Shown here one piece after another: positions 23,732 to 34,425 of a stretch of DNA of 64,000 bases. Numbering within the stretch: position 1 is the first letter of the stretch; every line of letters begins with the position of its first letter. The notes under the pieces are model-generated. The model made no database searches and had not been told where the DNA came from. It was given only the letters and a program-made list of their open reading frames with translations. The DNA lies in assembly GCF_001039355.2 (NCBI RefSeq), contig NW_019775395.1, positions 11,411 through 75,410 of the forward strand. The letters are read 5' to 3'. The DNA comes from Lingula anatina. Its lineage: Eukaryota; Brachiopoda; Lingulata; Lingulida; Lingulidae. The position numbers and the translations under genes were made by a program.

Positions 23732-26700
23732 TTAAACACGCTTGAACGAAAGGTTGTTGAAGAAACCGGAACTCAGTTGGGGTTGGCTCAGGTTGTAAGC
23801 CATTCTGGCTGCCGTCTTCAACTGACTGTACGAGTCTGAGCGGAATACACACCCGCTGTCCCCGATCTGGTTGAGCTCCACGTCGTTGACGGAATTGCCG
23901 ACGCCAACAACACAAACCATAACACCTGTAACAAAATTGTGGAAGTTATTTTTACACATCGTGACTCCAGACTCGGACTCCAACATTAACGCCTTGACGT
24001 AATATAAATTTATTTGCCCAAATACATCATAGTGTACAATCGGCGATTTAAGCAAACCCAGTGCAAAAAGCAGTACAGGTTTAAGGAATAGGACCTCTTC
24101 ATGAAAGTGTGTGTTTTGGAGGGGATATCTTATGCAGCACAAATTTGATAAATATGAGTGCAAATAAAATATGAAAATGCAAATTTGGTAACTGCTAGAT
24201 CATTTGTAGACATATACACTAAATGGGAAAAATATTCCATGAAACACTGATACTGTAGCTAAAACAGCGACTTCTAAACTATCCTACTAACTAAGAGCAC
24301 ATTCAGAACGGCAGACAAACAGATCCACGGATCAAGTATGGCGACTCATTTAAAAGATTGCAGCTTAATTTCCAATTAGACACTGAATATATTCCTGGCG
24401 GGAATTACGCAACAAGCATTCAAGTGGGTCGACCATATTTGATCCGCGGATCTGTTATTCCGTTGATCTGCATGCGATCTAGGCAAAATGAAGCTAGTTT
24501 CTTTACCATTCGCTCTAAGGTCATCCGCGGGTATCTTAGGTTTCACACCAGAGTTCGATTTGCCGTCTGTAATCACCCACACCACTCTCACGTTGCCTGG
24601 GCGACCTTTGATATCCAGTTCCGTTTTAGCCAACTGTAGTGCAGGGCCCGTCGCAGTGGAACCGCCTGAAATAGATTCCGTTGTGATACAGAATTTCTAA
24701 CCTCTAAAAATGGTAAAATCAGTTAGGAGCCAAAGTAATCGTGTTAAGATGATCCAAAGCGCAACACAAGGTTTGCAATATCTTCAAGTATGATAAGTCT
24801 CCGATCACTATTTCGATGCCTGCAAAAATAGTCCCAAGATTTGAAATATTAATTCCAATTTAAACGTATACAGGGTTACTACTTAATATGGAATATTATT
24901 TTTGGCGAGTAAATTTTCTACAAAATACTAAGGTGTCACTCCATGTGTAGCCAGGTGTGTTACCTTATTACCACACAACTCTCGAAACAATTGGTGCATG
25001 CAGTTGCATGTTCTGTGATCAGTAATGTGAGGGGTGGTCTTTTCGACAATTTCTGCCCTTGTATAAAAACGCATGGCTTTGGCCAATCTTTGGAGTGTAT
25101 TTAGAGAAGCAACAAAGGGGTCGCTCTGAAAATTGCCAGGTGCCTTAGAGAAGATATGGTTCGACAGCTAAGTAACGCAGCTTACTATGGGATTCTTCCT
25201 CTCAGAGAATTTGACAAGAAATGGACAGCCATTGCCAGGCAATGCATCATTTATCGGGAACTGTTAGTAAAGAAAAGCTACAACAGGGGCACCTACTCCA
25301 ATACCTCGACCAGGGTGTCCGCGTATCACAACAAGAAGACAGGATCGCCTTCTCTTTAGAGTGCGCCGTGCTGGTCGTACAAAGACAACCAGTGTCCTCA
25401 GAAAAGAGTGGCAGAATGACATTTAAACGACCGTTTCATGGAATTCACAAGAAATTACTACAAGCCGGTTATTTTGCACAACGACCAGTAGGGAAACCAC
25501 TGTTAACAGCAGGTCATATACGGCAACGTCTGCAATGGGCTGTTGACCACGTGCATTTGCAGCCAAAAGACTGGAATCACGTCGTTTTCGGTGATGAGGC
25601 CGGGTATGGAGTTTTTAGGGTTGAATGTCGAATCTCTGTCCTCCGACGTGTACAAGAGGCATAAAACGATGATTGTGTACTGCCTAGGGTGCAAGCAGGG
25701 GGTGGTAACACCTCTGTTTAGGGAGCATTTCATGCCGGTGCCCAGAACCAGTTGGTTTTTCTAGGAGGCAACCTCAACCAGGGTTCCTACAGAGACATTC
25801 TACAGACAACAATGCTTTAATTTGTAAGAGTCATCTTCAGGAACAACTTTGTGTGCCAAGACGACTGCGCAACCCCACATCGAGCTAACAGAACCACTGA
25901 TTTCTTCTTCAAAACCAATGGGTTCTGCAACTCCCCTGGCCTGCAAATTCTCCAGATATGAACCCAATTGAAAATCTGTGTGCGGAAATAACTCACAAAA
26001 TTAACAGCTATGGTCATCGGCCGGTAAATGGTGATGAACTTCGACATGCAAATATCACTGCGTGGAATGATATCCCCATCCAAACTCTAAAAAACTTGTC
26101 ACAGGGTATGCAATGTAGGATGAGGGCGATGCAAGCGGCTGCTGGAGGTCACGCCCGCTATTAATGACTTTTCATGATTTACTGTAATAATTTTTTTGAC
26201 TGTATTAGATATCACTGTCCGGAGGCTATCATTTTCTTTAATATCTTAGCTTAAAATTAATACTGGCATCAAACTGTTGATATGGTTTTCTGGGGGTGTT
26301 CTTTTCTTTTGAATGACATCTTATGTCAGATTTGATATTTTTGACCAAAATATCTCACAATAGAAGACTAGATATTTTTATCACTCAATGACATACTTTT
26401 TGGTGAATCAAGTCAAAAAAGATTTAATCAGCACTCAAAAATAACAATGATAAAGAATATTCCATATCAAGTAGTAACCATGTATTTATAGAGAATTAAA
26501 ACCTGTCCTACCGTTATCAAACTTCACTTGACTGATCCGGTTTTTTATAGTACTGACAGTGTTGTAGTCGCAGAATGAAAATTCCACGTGGGTTTTGCAT
26601 TGGGTGGAGTACTCGATGAGTCCGACCCGTGATCCATACGTCCCAATCGGAGATTGACCGTGAATGTAATCTACTAGAACCTGAATGATATGTACGTCAT

Positions 26701-27581
26701 AGTGAAAAATTTAGGTAAAATACACTTGTGTAACGCTTAATTGAGGCGTTAAATGTACCGGTGTTTTGTATGACAATTAATGATAATAATGATGTTGAAA
26801 GACGAGGATGACTGATTGTTTCATGAAAATGTAGCTACTTTGAGTGACTGATTTGAAAAGTAAGGCTGTATTCCCAGAGCTTTTAGATCGATCTATCCCC
26901 GCGGGGAGTCTCACTAGATTACTGTCAGATAATACGGCTTAAATGTATGTCCCGCCTACTACAAGCTGTAAGGGGGTAATTAACTTTCGTGTCCGCTCGG
27001 CTGACAGCTATTTAGCGTGAACCCCCAGGGAGTTAGGTCGATCTAAAGTAGATCGATCTAATCTCTGGAAATGGGGCCTAAAAGACGTGTTTTTAGTGCT
27101 GGTCCAAGTACCTACGTTAAGTATTTTTCTACTTTATATGATGAACTAATGCGGAAAAATAATTTTAGATCTCCGTGTGGTATTTCTTAGTGAAAAGATT
27201 ATATAAATGTAAATGTATGTGTTTGTGCGTTTTTGTGCATGTGGGCACGCGTACATGAGGGTGCGTGTGTTTACAAACATTACCTTGCTATTGTCTTTTA
27301 CCCATTCAAAATGCTCGGCAGTAATGCTCCCGCTGCTGTCGAGAACAAGAAGAAAGTCAAGCTTGGGCGACACAGGCTGGGGTCGACCTTTAAAGTTACT
27401 CCCAGGCGGTGCCGGGGCAAACATAAGCTCGGGCTCCAGAATACTGGATAGTTTATTGTGTAATGCTTTGGCAAGTTCATTTGTATTTACTGCCGCCGAT
27501 GCTGTGAAAGAAAGCATATTCCATTATACAACATGTTGGATTAGATACAGAATCTATGTTAAAATGCTGTTTTTATAGTGA

Positions 27582-27628
<47 letters not shown>

Positions 27629-27828
27629 AGAGAGTATATGTCAGTTGCTATTAAAATCATGCGTAAGTGCATGTATTTACCAAAAGTCCGAAATAAACAC
27701 TGTGAACTGTATTTATCACTGTAATAACAATGATCGGGTTACGACAGGCTAACTAATTTTTTTAAGATTCATATTGCCTTACCTTGCTCAATCACGAATA
27801 CGGCAACAAAAACCACGAACACTTTCAT
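23732..27828 (-). CDS. Secreted single-domain vWA protein, tandem copy 3
   Basis: Five exons on the minus strand: 27783-27828, 27284-27501, 26512-26680, 24507-24665 and 23732-23925, in phase, 261 aa. The signal peptide is MKVFVVFVAVFVIEQ, the linker is PAPPGSNFKGRPQPVSPK, and the MIDAS motifs DSSGSIT, GSTATGPAL and ITDGKSNSG are complete. This copy is unusual in its cysteines. The first-helix cysteine found in the other three (DVCE, DVCK, DACE) is replaced (VKDNSK), while two new ones appear in the next exon (STQCKTHVEFSFCDYN), where the others have STKSKTH and SFGDYN. This suggests a different disulfide arrangement. A Tc1 transposon, MITE C3 and MITE A3 lie in its introns. Function is inferred as for copy 1. 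Confidence 0.87.
24295..24479. mobile_element. MITE family C, copy C3
   Basis: A 185-bp copy at the position equivalent to C1 and C2. The left flank is TAA and the right is TAG, a one-base decay of the target duplication. Confidence 0.88.
24871..26482 (+). mobile_element. Full-length Tc1 transposon family 1
   Basis: A 1612-bp element between TA dinucleotides. The left end is CAGGGTTACTACTTAATATG; the right end on the other strand is CATGGTTACTACTTGATATG. Size and ends fit Tc1/mariner. vWA copy 1 has no insert at the matching place (about 6088-6100), and copy 2 has a related copy at its matching place. Confidence 0.9.
25156..26164 (+). pseudogene. Tc1-type transposase pseudogene
   Basis: It starts MVRQLSNAAYYGILPLREF, runs through HVVFGDEAGYGVFRVE (first catalytic Asp retained), a QDDCATPHR-like region at about 25855-25880, PDMNPIENLCAEITHKI with the catalytic Glu, and ends MRAMQAAAGGHARY then TAA. 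Several frameshifts and a stop near 25662 break it. Parts absent in the related copy at 14536 are present here, so the two could be combined to define the family consensus. Confidence 0.87.
26864..27078. mobile_element. MITE family A, copy A3
   Basis: A 215-bp element, TAA on both sides, in the intron of vWA copy 3 upstream of exon 26512-26680. The matching place in copy 1 (about 6392) reads through without insert. Confidence 0.92.
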
Positions 27829-27905
27829 CGTCTGCATCTCGGTTTCTCTCTTGGTTGTTTTTTCTTATATCTTGGTTATCGTGTGCTGTTGACTCGCTAC
27901 TCCCT

Positions 27906-27912
27906 TTATATA
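27906..27912 (-). promoter_or_regulatory. TATA box of vWA copy 3
   Basis: Minus-strand TATATAA about 80 bp upstream of the ATG at 27828, in the promoter block shared by the array. Confidence 0.6.
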
Positions 27913-28815
27913 CTTTTTCTATCACGGCTTAACAAAATTTTTCACCTGAAGATAAATTTCCTCTTACTTTTAAAAGGAAAACCGCGTAAACACAGCCTTC
28001 TTCATATTCAGCGCGGTTCGCCGAAGCAATTATGTATAAATTTCGAAATACCATAAAGTAGTTTATTTTCGTTTTAATGGCTTTATAACTCCTACTGCAT
28101 GTAAAACACAATGATGCGTCCACGATTAAGGAAAGGAAAGGAATAATGGCAATTAATAGAAGGGTTGGTCGTAGAATTAGGCGACCATAATGTTTTGGTC
28201 TAACTCTGTAAACACATTGTCCAAATTTCATCGCGCAATGGTTAATTTACAAAATCAGTTAACATTTAACACCTTTCCCTGGTTATCACCTTATTGAAAA
28301 AAGTTGCATCAAAATTTCACTTTGAGTTAAAGGATACTGTTATTTATTTACGATAAGTTACAGATTTACTTTAAAAATTATTTGTAGAGTAGCCTTTTTG
28401 TAAGAAATGCACAATGTTTCCATTCAGAAAGCAATCATTAATTTCAGTAGCTTTATAAATTTCATTAGCTATAATTCACATTTTAGAAAATAATATCTGT
28501 TCAAACGGATACAATTAACATCAGATATATATTTGTCACCAAAATCATGTTTATTTGTATACAAAGAATTTAGGAAAGAAAATGCCACGTATGTGTCTTA
28601 CTTTTTACCGTTTGGTCGAATTTTTTTTTTTTTATTATCAGGAAAAAACGTTTCGCAGAAAATTCATCCTAACATGAGAGCGTTTAAATTCATGCCCTTG
28701 GATATGTCCACTATGCATCCGTTTATACGGCTGTTTTAAGTTCTATGAAATCCCAGGGTCAGCTTGATGTGTTATCAACGTTCGTGTTATACCACATCTT
28801 CTAACAGTAAGGGTC

Positions 28816-29144
28816 TACTAGTGCGCCTGATTTGGTCTTGAAGTGTAATTTAAGACCAAAACTGGATTGTCGCGGTCCTAAAGATTAAGTAAGGAGGTGA
28901 TCTTAAGACTAAAAACGAAGTGAAACTCCAGTGATTAAGACTATAATTAGTCTGACTTCAACTGAAGTGCTAAAGCAATTATCTCCCCTCATACATTCAG
29001 TCCAAATTTGGACAGACTTCCCAGCCAGCCAGGTGAAGGTAGCAGCCAATTCAATCAAATCAAGAAGAGGGCCATTGTGTGAGTAGCAAAGGGTGGTCTT
29101 TTGTCAAGAAAGTGCTAATTGCCTAATTGCTAAGGCTCACTAGT
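28816..29144. mobile_element. 329-bp inverted-repeat insertion
   Basis: Present here but absent from the equivalent sequence behind vWA copy 4, which reads AAGGGTCACTGCAGAGG near 36073. Ends read TACTAGTGCGCC and, on the other strand, ACTAGTGAGCC. GGTC flanks both sides as a probable target duplication. The interior has no coding potential. Confidence 0.7.
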
Positions 29145-30445
29145 GGTCACTACAGAAGTCATTGGCTTGTATTTGCCTGTAACAAGCCTTCTATATCACG
29201 ATTTAGTGTCTCTTCATGTTTATGTTTATGTTTATGCTTCATGTTTATGAAGATCTTTTCAAAGACAAGAAGCCGGAACTACACCTTCCCCCCTTCCCCA
29301 AGTAGCATTTGAAAATAAGCATCTTTTTCTTTATTAATAAAGTCATAATGAGACATTTTATTATGACAATCTCTACTTTTACAATAGCCATAGAAAAGAA
29401 AAGAAGAAATGAAGATAAAAGAAGCAAATGTTTCAACATTAAAATATATATATAGTTGCTATGCGGAAAAGAGTAGTGCTAAGTTTAAAAACCCGAACAT
29501 GTAGAATCGTGACATTGTTTCTGGATTATATCTTCCTACTTCAAGTAGAATTAATTAATTTTTAATCGTCCGAAAGTAACAAGATGGAAATATTATGCGC
29601 CTGTGGAGATTCATAACTAGTAACGGAACAAATGGTGCACCTGGCAATTTTTCCCTTTAACTATAATGTCAGGAAAAGGAGTATTGAATATTTATACATT
29701 GATTGAGTCAATGAAAATAAAGTACGGCATGTAGTTTACAATGTGTATATCGGAAAAATAAAAATCTTTTAAAAGCCGAAACCATTAAGATTTATTTCGG
29801 ATAAAAAAAGGAAACCGTTTCACCGCATCACTTGGTAAATAGATAAATGTGTCATATATGATAAAAAATTATGTGGATTATTGAACTATATCCTTGGACA
29901 GCGCCTCACCCAAAACAGACATTTGACATGGACCCCCACATCATTCCGTATTCTCCCAGTAACCGACTGCTTAACTGATAACCCATATATATGACATATT
30001 GCGCCGTACACACGCTCTTGATATGCGAGGATATTTAAGTGTTTGTTTGTGCGCGGGTGTGCGTGCGCGCGTATGTGCGCGTGTGTGTGTGTGTGTGTTA
30101 AAAAGGGAGAGAGATGGAGAGAGAGCTGATGAAAATATGAACAGGTATCGATCTCGGTAACACTTTATGGCGCTAGGTTGTACCTTTTGCTGCAGACGTG
30201 GAAGATTGTAGGTCGTGAAGGTCATAAACGTAAGAATATTTATTTGCTTTTGTGTAGCAATTCTTATGAAATGAATTATTACCATACTGCAATAGACGTG
30301 TTCGTCATAAGAGGAGGGGTTAAAAGCGACAAGTCAACGGGTTAGGAGATGCATATTTACAAATTACATTTTAGAACGCGTGGGAGGGAGGAAATCTGGA
30401 CGCTCTTAACATTTGCAGAATGAACTCGATCGCTGAAGGTATATA

Positions 30446-31873
30446 CAGACTTAACATTTTATGTGGAATATTTCAGTTTCAAATGTATACCTTGGTACAA
30501 ATGCATTCTTTTTTTCAAAAAAAAAAAAAAATTAAGATCTCATATAAGATATATGACTTGAGAAATGTGAAGTCAGGTGTGTCGTTACCAATTAATTAAC
30601 TACCATGTCTATTGCACTTCTGCATTGTGTATTAGGCAGTGATTTTAATTGGGTAGTGCTCTTTTGGGCTGGTCAAAGCTTGACTTTGACGAAGCACGGT
30701 TCTGTCAAAAAAGTATCCATATGTCGGCATCTACTGCATCGAAGAAATTGAACTTTTGCATGCAAGTGGTCGGTTTTGCAGTGAGTAAAATGAGTTAAGC
30801 AGCTTTTTGCAAAATTGTTAAGCTGTACCAGAATGGCGCGAAAAAGACTGGCATTGCCAGACACACTGAACGGTCCGCACAGCTTTATACAGTTATGCCC
30901 AGACTGGTGTACCAGAGGTCACGCCCAATGTATCGAAATCTTATCACCAGGGTACGGGACTCACTGTTCTTCGGGATATGCTGCTGCAACTAAACAAAAA
31001 ACATCCAGTCCGTTTAGAATAACGGGCAAATTGCCTCCAACACTCGTTTTCAAGGCTCTCAGCAAACACGAAACTGGTTATAGCAGGTAAGGATCCCAGA
31101 CGGCCTCTGAGGAAGCTACTATATACAGCAAAACAGTGCCGATTCTTTCTCTAATGAATTAACTGAAACCGCGTGGCTTTCGTTATTGATGTCAGCTTTC
31201 ATCTGTACTGCTCATCTAGTCAAAACAGAGTTTACTGACATCCTGAATAGGCCCACGAATAAGCGTCTGCCGCTTCTTAAGGGACAAGGGTCATTAATAG
31301 CGTCAGTATTTGGAGAGGGTACCACATTGGTGCACATTGGGGAATGAGCAGCTACCTTGGTCATCAAAATCGCCATTTCTGAGCCACATCGTCTTAGACA
31401 ATATTTGGGTAGGTCATTTCTCGCCAAATCAACGACCTGCAACAATACTGAACCAAATTAGACAAATTTTATTCCAGATTAAACTCTAAAAACCTATCCG
31501 AAGGAATGCCTTGCTGCTTGAAAGCTCTGGTAGCAGCCAAATGAGGTCACGCGTAACAGCGACCTTTGCTGTGACAAGACATTGACATGAAGGTCCTTTG
31601 TGTGACGTGTAACTCTTGTAAAGACGCTAAAATATGGAGATCCAAAATATCGATTTCAATGGTTGTCGTATGACTTAGAATAGGCAATGTATTTTTGGTT
31701 GCTTCACTGGCGAATTCAATTAATTAGGTGATGTCACCATGACATCAAAGATATTATTAAAAGTTATTAAAACACTATTTCAATCTTTATTTTCATTTAT
31801 CAGTCAGCGAAGTAGGAAAAAACTGACAAAATATGGTTTAGAAAAAAATATTCCATATTAATTATCAAGTCTG
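30446..31873 (+). mobile_element. Tc1 family 2, unit-3 copy
   Basis: Inverted ends as in the unit-1 element, TA on both sides, 1428 bp. Transposase pieces occur at about 30830-31090 and 31190-31560 with many stops. It lacks the LINE insertion of unit 1 and the hAT MITE of unit 2, and so serves as the empty site for both. Confidence 0.85.
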
Positions 31874-32363
31874 TATTATAAATCGACCTTTCGCTGAACA
31901 CGTTTAACTTTGTCCTGAGTTTCCTTAAATTATCAACCCCCATGTCGCCTCGATTGATTTTCTGTGTGTATAGAATATTCAAAGTTCTACTTAATCAGTT
32001 AGCACATTTTTATTGTCAAAAGTGACACGACATAACATAAATGAAACAAAAGAGATCTTTCAAAAGCACACTGAGAAAATACATACACACTTGTGCATTA
32101 AAATAACAGATAAAATTAATGAATGATAAATCAGAGTATTGTTTCCTTAATGTCTAACGAACCATTCCAATAAATAAAAAATCCTACTGCTTATGTTTTT
32201 CTCACAGTCAGAATAATATTTTCTCAATTGACTTTGCTAAAATACAAATCCATCTTGTTTGCATGATTATCCAAGTGATCAAAATAAATGTTGGGGAATG
32301 TACAGTGCAAAGCTAAGCTTCGTGTTTTTCGAATGATTGCATCGAAATCGCAAAACGTTTTCA

Positions 32364-33825
32364 TTAAACACGCTTGAATGAGAGGTTGTTGAAGAAACCG
32401 GAACTCAGGCGGGGTTGGCTCAGGTTGTAAGCCATTCTGGCTGCCGTCTTCAACTGAGCGAACGAGTCTGCTCGGTAGACGCAGCCGCTGTCGCCGATCT
32501 GATTGAGCTCCACGGCGTTGACGGAATTGCCGACGCCAACAACACAAACCGTTACACCTGTAACAAAATTGTGGACGTTTTTTTAAATAAATATAGTGGC
32601 TTCAGGCTACTTGATATTATTTTGACGTAAGTGGGGAAAAATAATATAAATATAGTTGCCAAAATATACCATGGTGTGCAATCGACGAATTAAGCAAACC
32701 CAGTGCAAAAGCATGACAGCTTTCGAGTATAAGACCACCTCATACATGTAAAAATGTTTTTTTTTATGTATGAAATTATTTCATTTAGCACAAACTTGAT
32801 GAAAAGGGGTACAAGCATGATATGAAAATGCAAATTTGGTAACTGCTAGATTATAAGTAGATAGATACACTAAATGGGAAGGAGATTCCTTGAAACATTG
32901 ATACTGGAGCTACAACAATGACTTCATAACTATCCTTGTAACTAAGCAAAAATGAGGCTAATTTCTTTACCATTTGCCCTGAGAATATCGGCGGGTATTT
33001 TAGGTTTCACTCCGGAGTTTGATTTGCCGTCTGTGATTACCCACACCACTCCCACGTTGCCTGGGCGACCTTTGACATCCAGTTCCGTTTTAGCCAACTG
33101 TAGTGCGGGGCCCGTTGCAGTGGCGCCGCCTGAAATAGATTCCGTTGTAAATCACGTCAGAAGTTCTCACCTTTCCAAATAGTAAGATAAGTTATGAAGC
33201 AAAGTTATTGAATTAGGATGATCCAACACGCAACACGAGGTCTGCGATGTCTACAATTATGATAACTTTCCAAGCACTATTGCGAGGACTGCAAAAATAG
33301 TGGCATTAAAAATATTCTAAGTGGGGAGAGAGAGAGAATTAAAACGTGCCCTACCGTTATCAAAATTTACTTGATTGATCCTGCTTTTGATAGAACTGAC
33401 AGTGTTGTAGTCGCCGAATGAAAATTCAACGTGGGTTTTGCTCTGGGTGGAGTACTCGATGAGGCCGGCCCGTGATCCATACATTCCAAACGGTGACTGG
33501 CCGTGAATGTAGTCTACTAGAATCTGAATAATAAGTATAGCGCATTGAAAAAAAAAGACAGTTGTGAAATGCTTAATTGTGGCGTAAAATGTATAGGATA
33601 TTTTGTATAACTACAGAAGACAACTAATAATAATGATGATGAAAGAGGAGGTGAATGATAATTTCTCATGTTGTTACTTTCAAAGGTAAAAGTCATGTTT
33701 TCAATGCTAGACTAAGTAACTTCTCTTATTATTATTTTTACTTCATATGATTGACCTGTCCGCAAAAATTCATTTTCGATCGTTGTGTGGTACCTCTTAG
33801 TGAAAATGTTTATACCTGTAAAAAT

Positions 33826-33858
<33 letters not shown>

Positions 33859-34425
33859 CTGTATACATACACATGTATCAAAAATTACCTCGCACGCGTC
33901 CTTTGCCGCTTCAAAATGCTTGGCAGTAATGCTCCCGCTGCTGTCCAGTACAAGAAGAAAGTCAAGCTTGGGCGTCACAGGTTTCGGTAGAACTTTAAAG
34001 TTACCCCCTGGCGGTACCGGGGGAAACACAAGCTCGGGCTTCAGAAGACTGGATAGCTTATTGTGTAATGCTCTGGCAAGAGTATTTGTATTCACTGCCG
34101 CCGATGCTGTGAAAGAAAGCATATACCATTATACAACATGTTGGATTAGGTATCTATGATTTCTCGCTGTTTTTAGTCAGTGTGTGTGTGTGTGTGTGTA
34201 TGTGGGAGAGAGAGAGAGAGAAAATGAGAGAGAGTATATGAGAGTTGCTATTAAAATCGTGTGTAAGTGCATGTATCTACAAATAGTCCGAAAAACATTG
34301 TGAACTGTATTTATTTCTGCAATAACAACAAATGGGTTAAGACAGGCTAACTAATTATTTAAGGTTCATATTGTCTTACCTTGTTCAATTGCAAATACGG
34401 CAACAAGAACCACGAACGCTTTCAT
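32364..34425 (-). CDS. Secreted single-domain vWA protein, tandem copy 4
   Basis: Five exons on the minus strand: 34380-34425, 33889-34106, 33355-33523, 32971-33129 and 32364-32557, in phase, 261 aa. The signal peptide is MKAFVVLVAVFAIEQ, the linker is PPVPPGGNFKVLPKPVTPK, and the MIDAS set is complete (DSSGSIT; GGATATGPAL; ITDGKSNSG). Differences from the other copies include NAVELNQ for NDVELNQ and GCVYRADSFAQLK. This is the most compact copy, free of MITE C and Tc1 insertions, and probably reflects the ancestral gene structure. It is divergently oriented to the CUB gene beginning about 3 kb to the right. GT and GA microsatellites sit in the same introns as in the other copies. Function is inferred as for copy 1. 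Confidence 0.88.

Larger units (their letters stand above)
27829..30445. other. Intergenic region upstream of vWA copy 3
   Basis: Conserved promoter-side block to about 28790, an inserted element (28816-29144), then DNA that resembles 36060-36900 behind copy 4 and, from about 29830, the shared flank with a GT tract near 30055-30100. No coding exon is supported. Confidence 0.6.
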
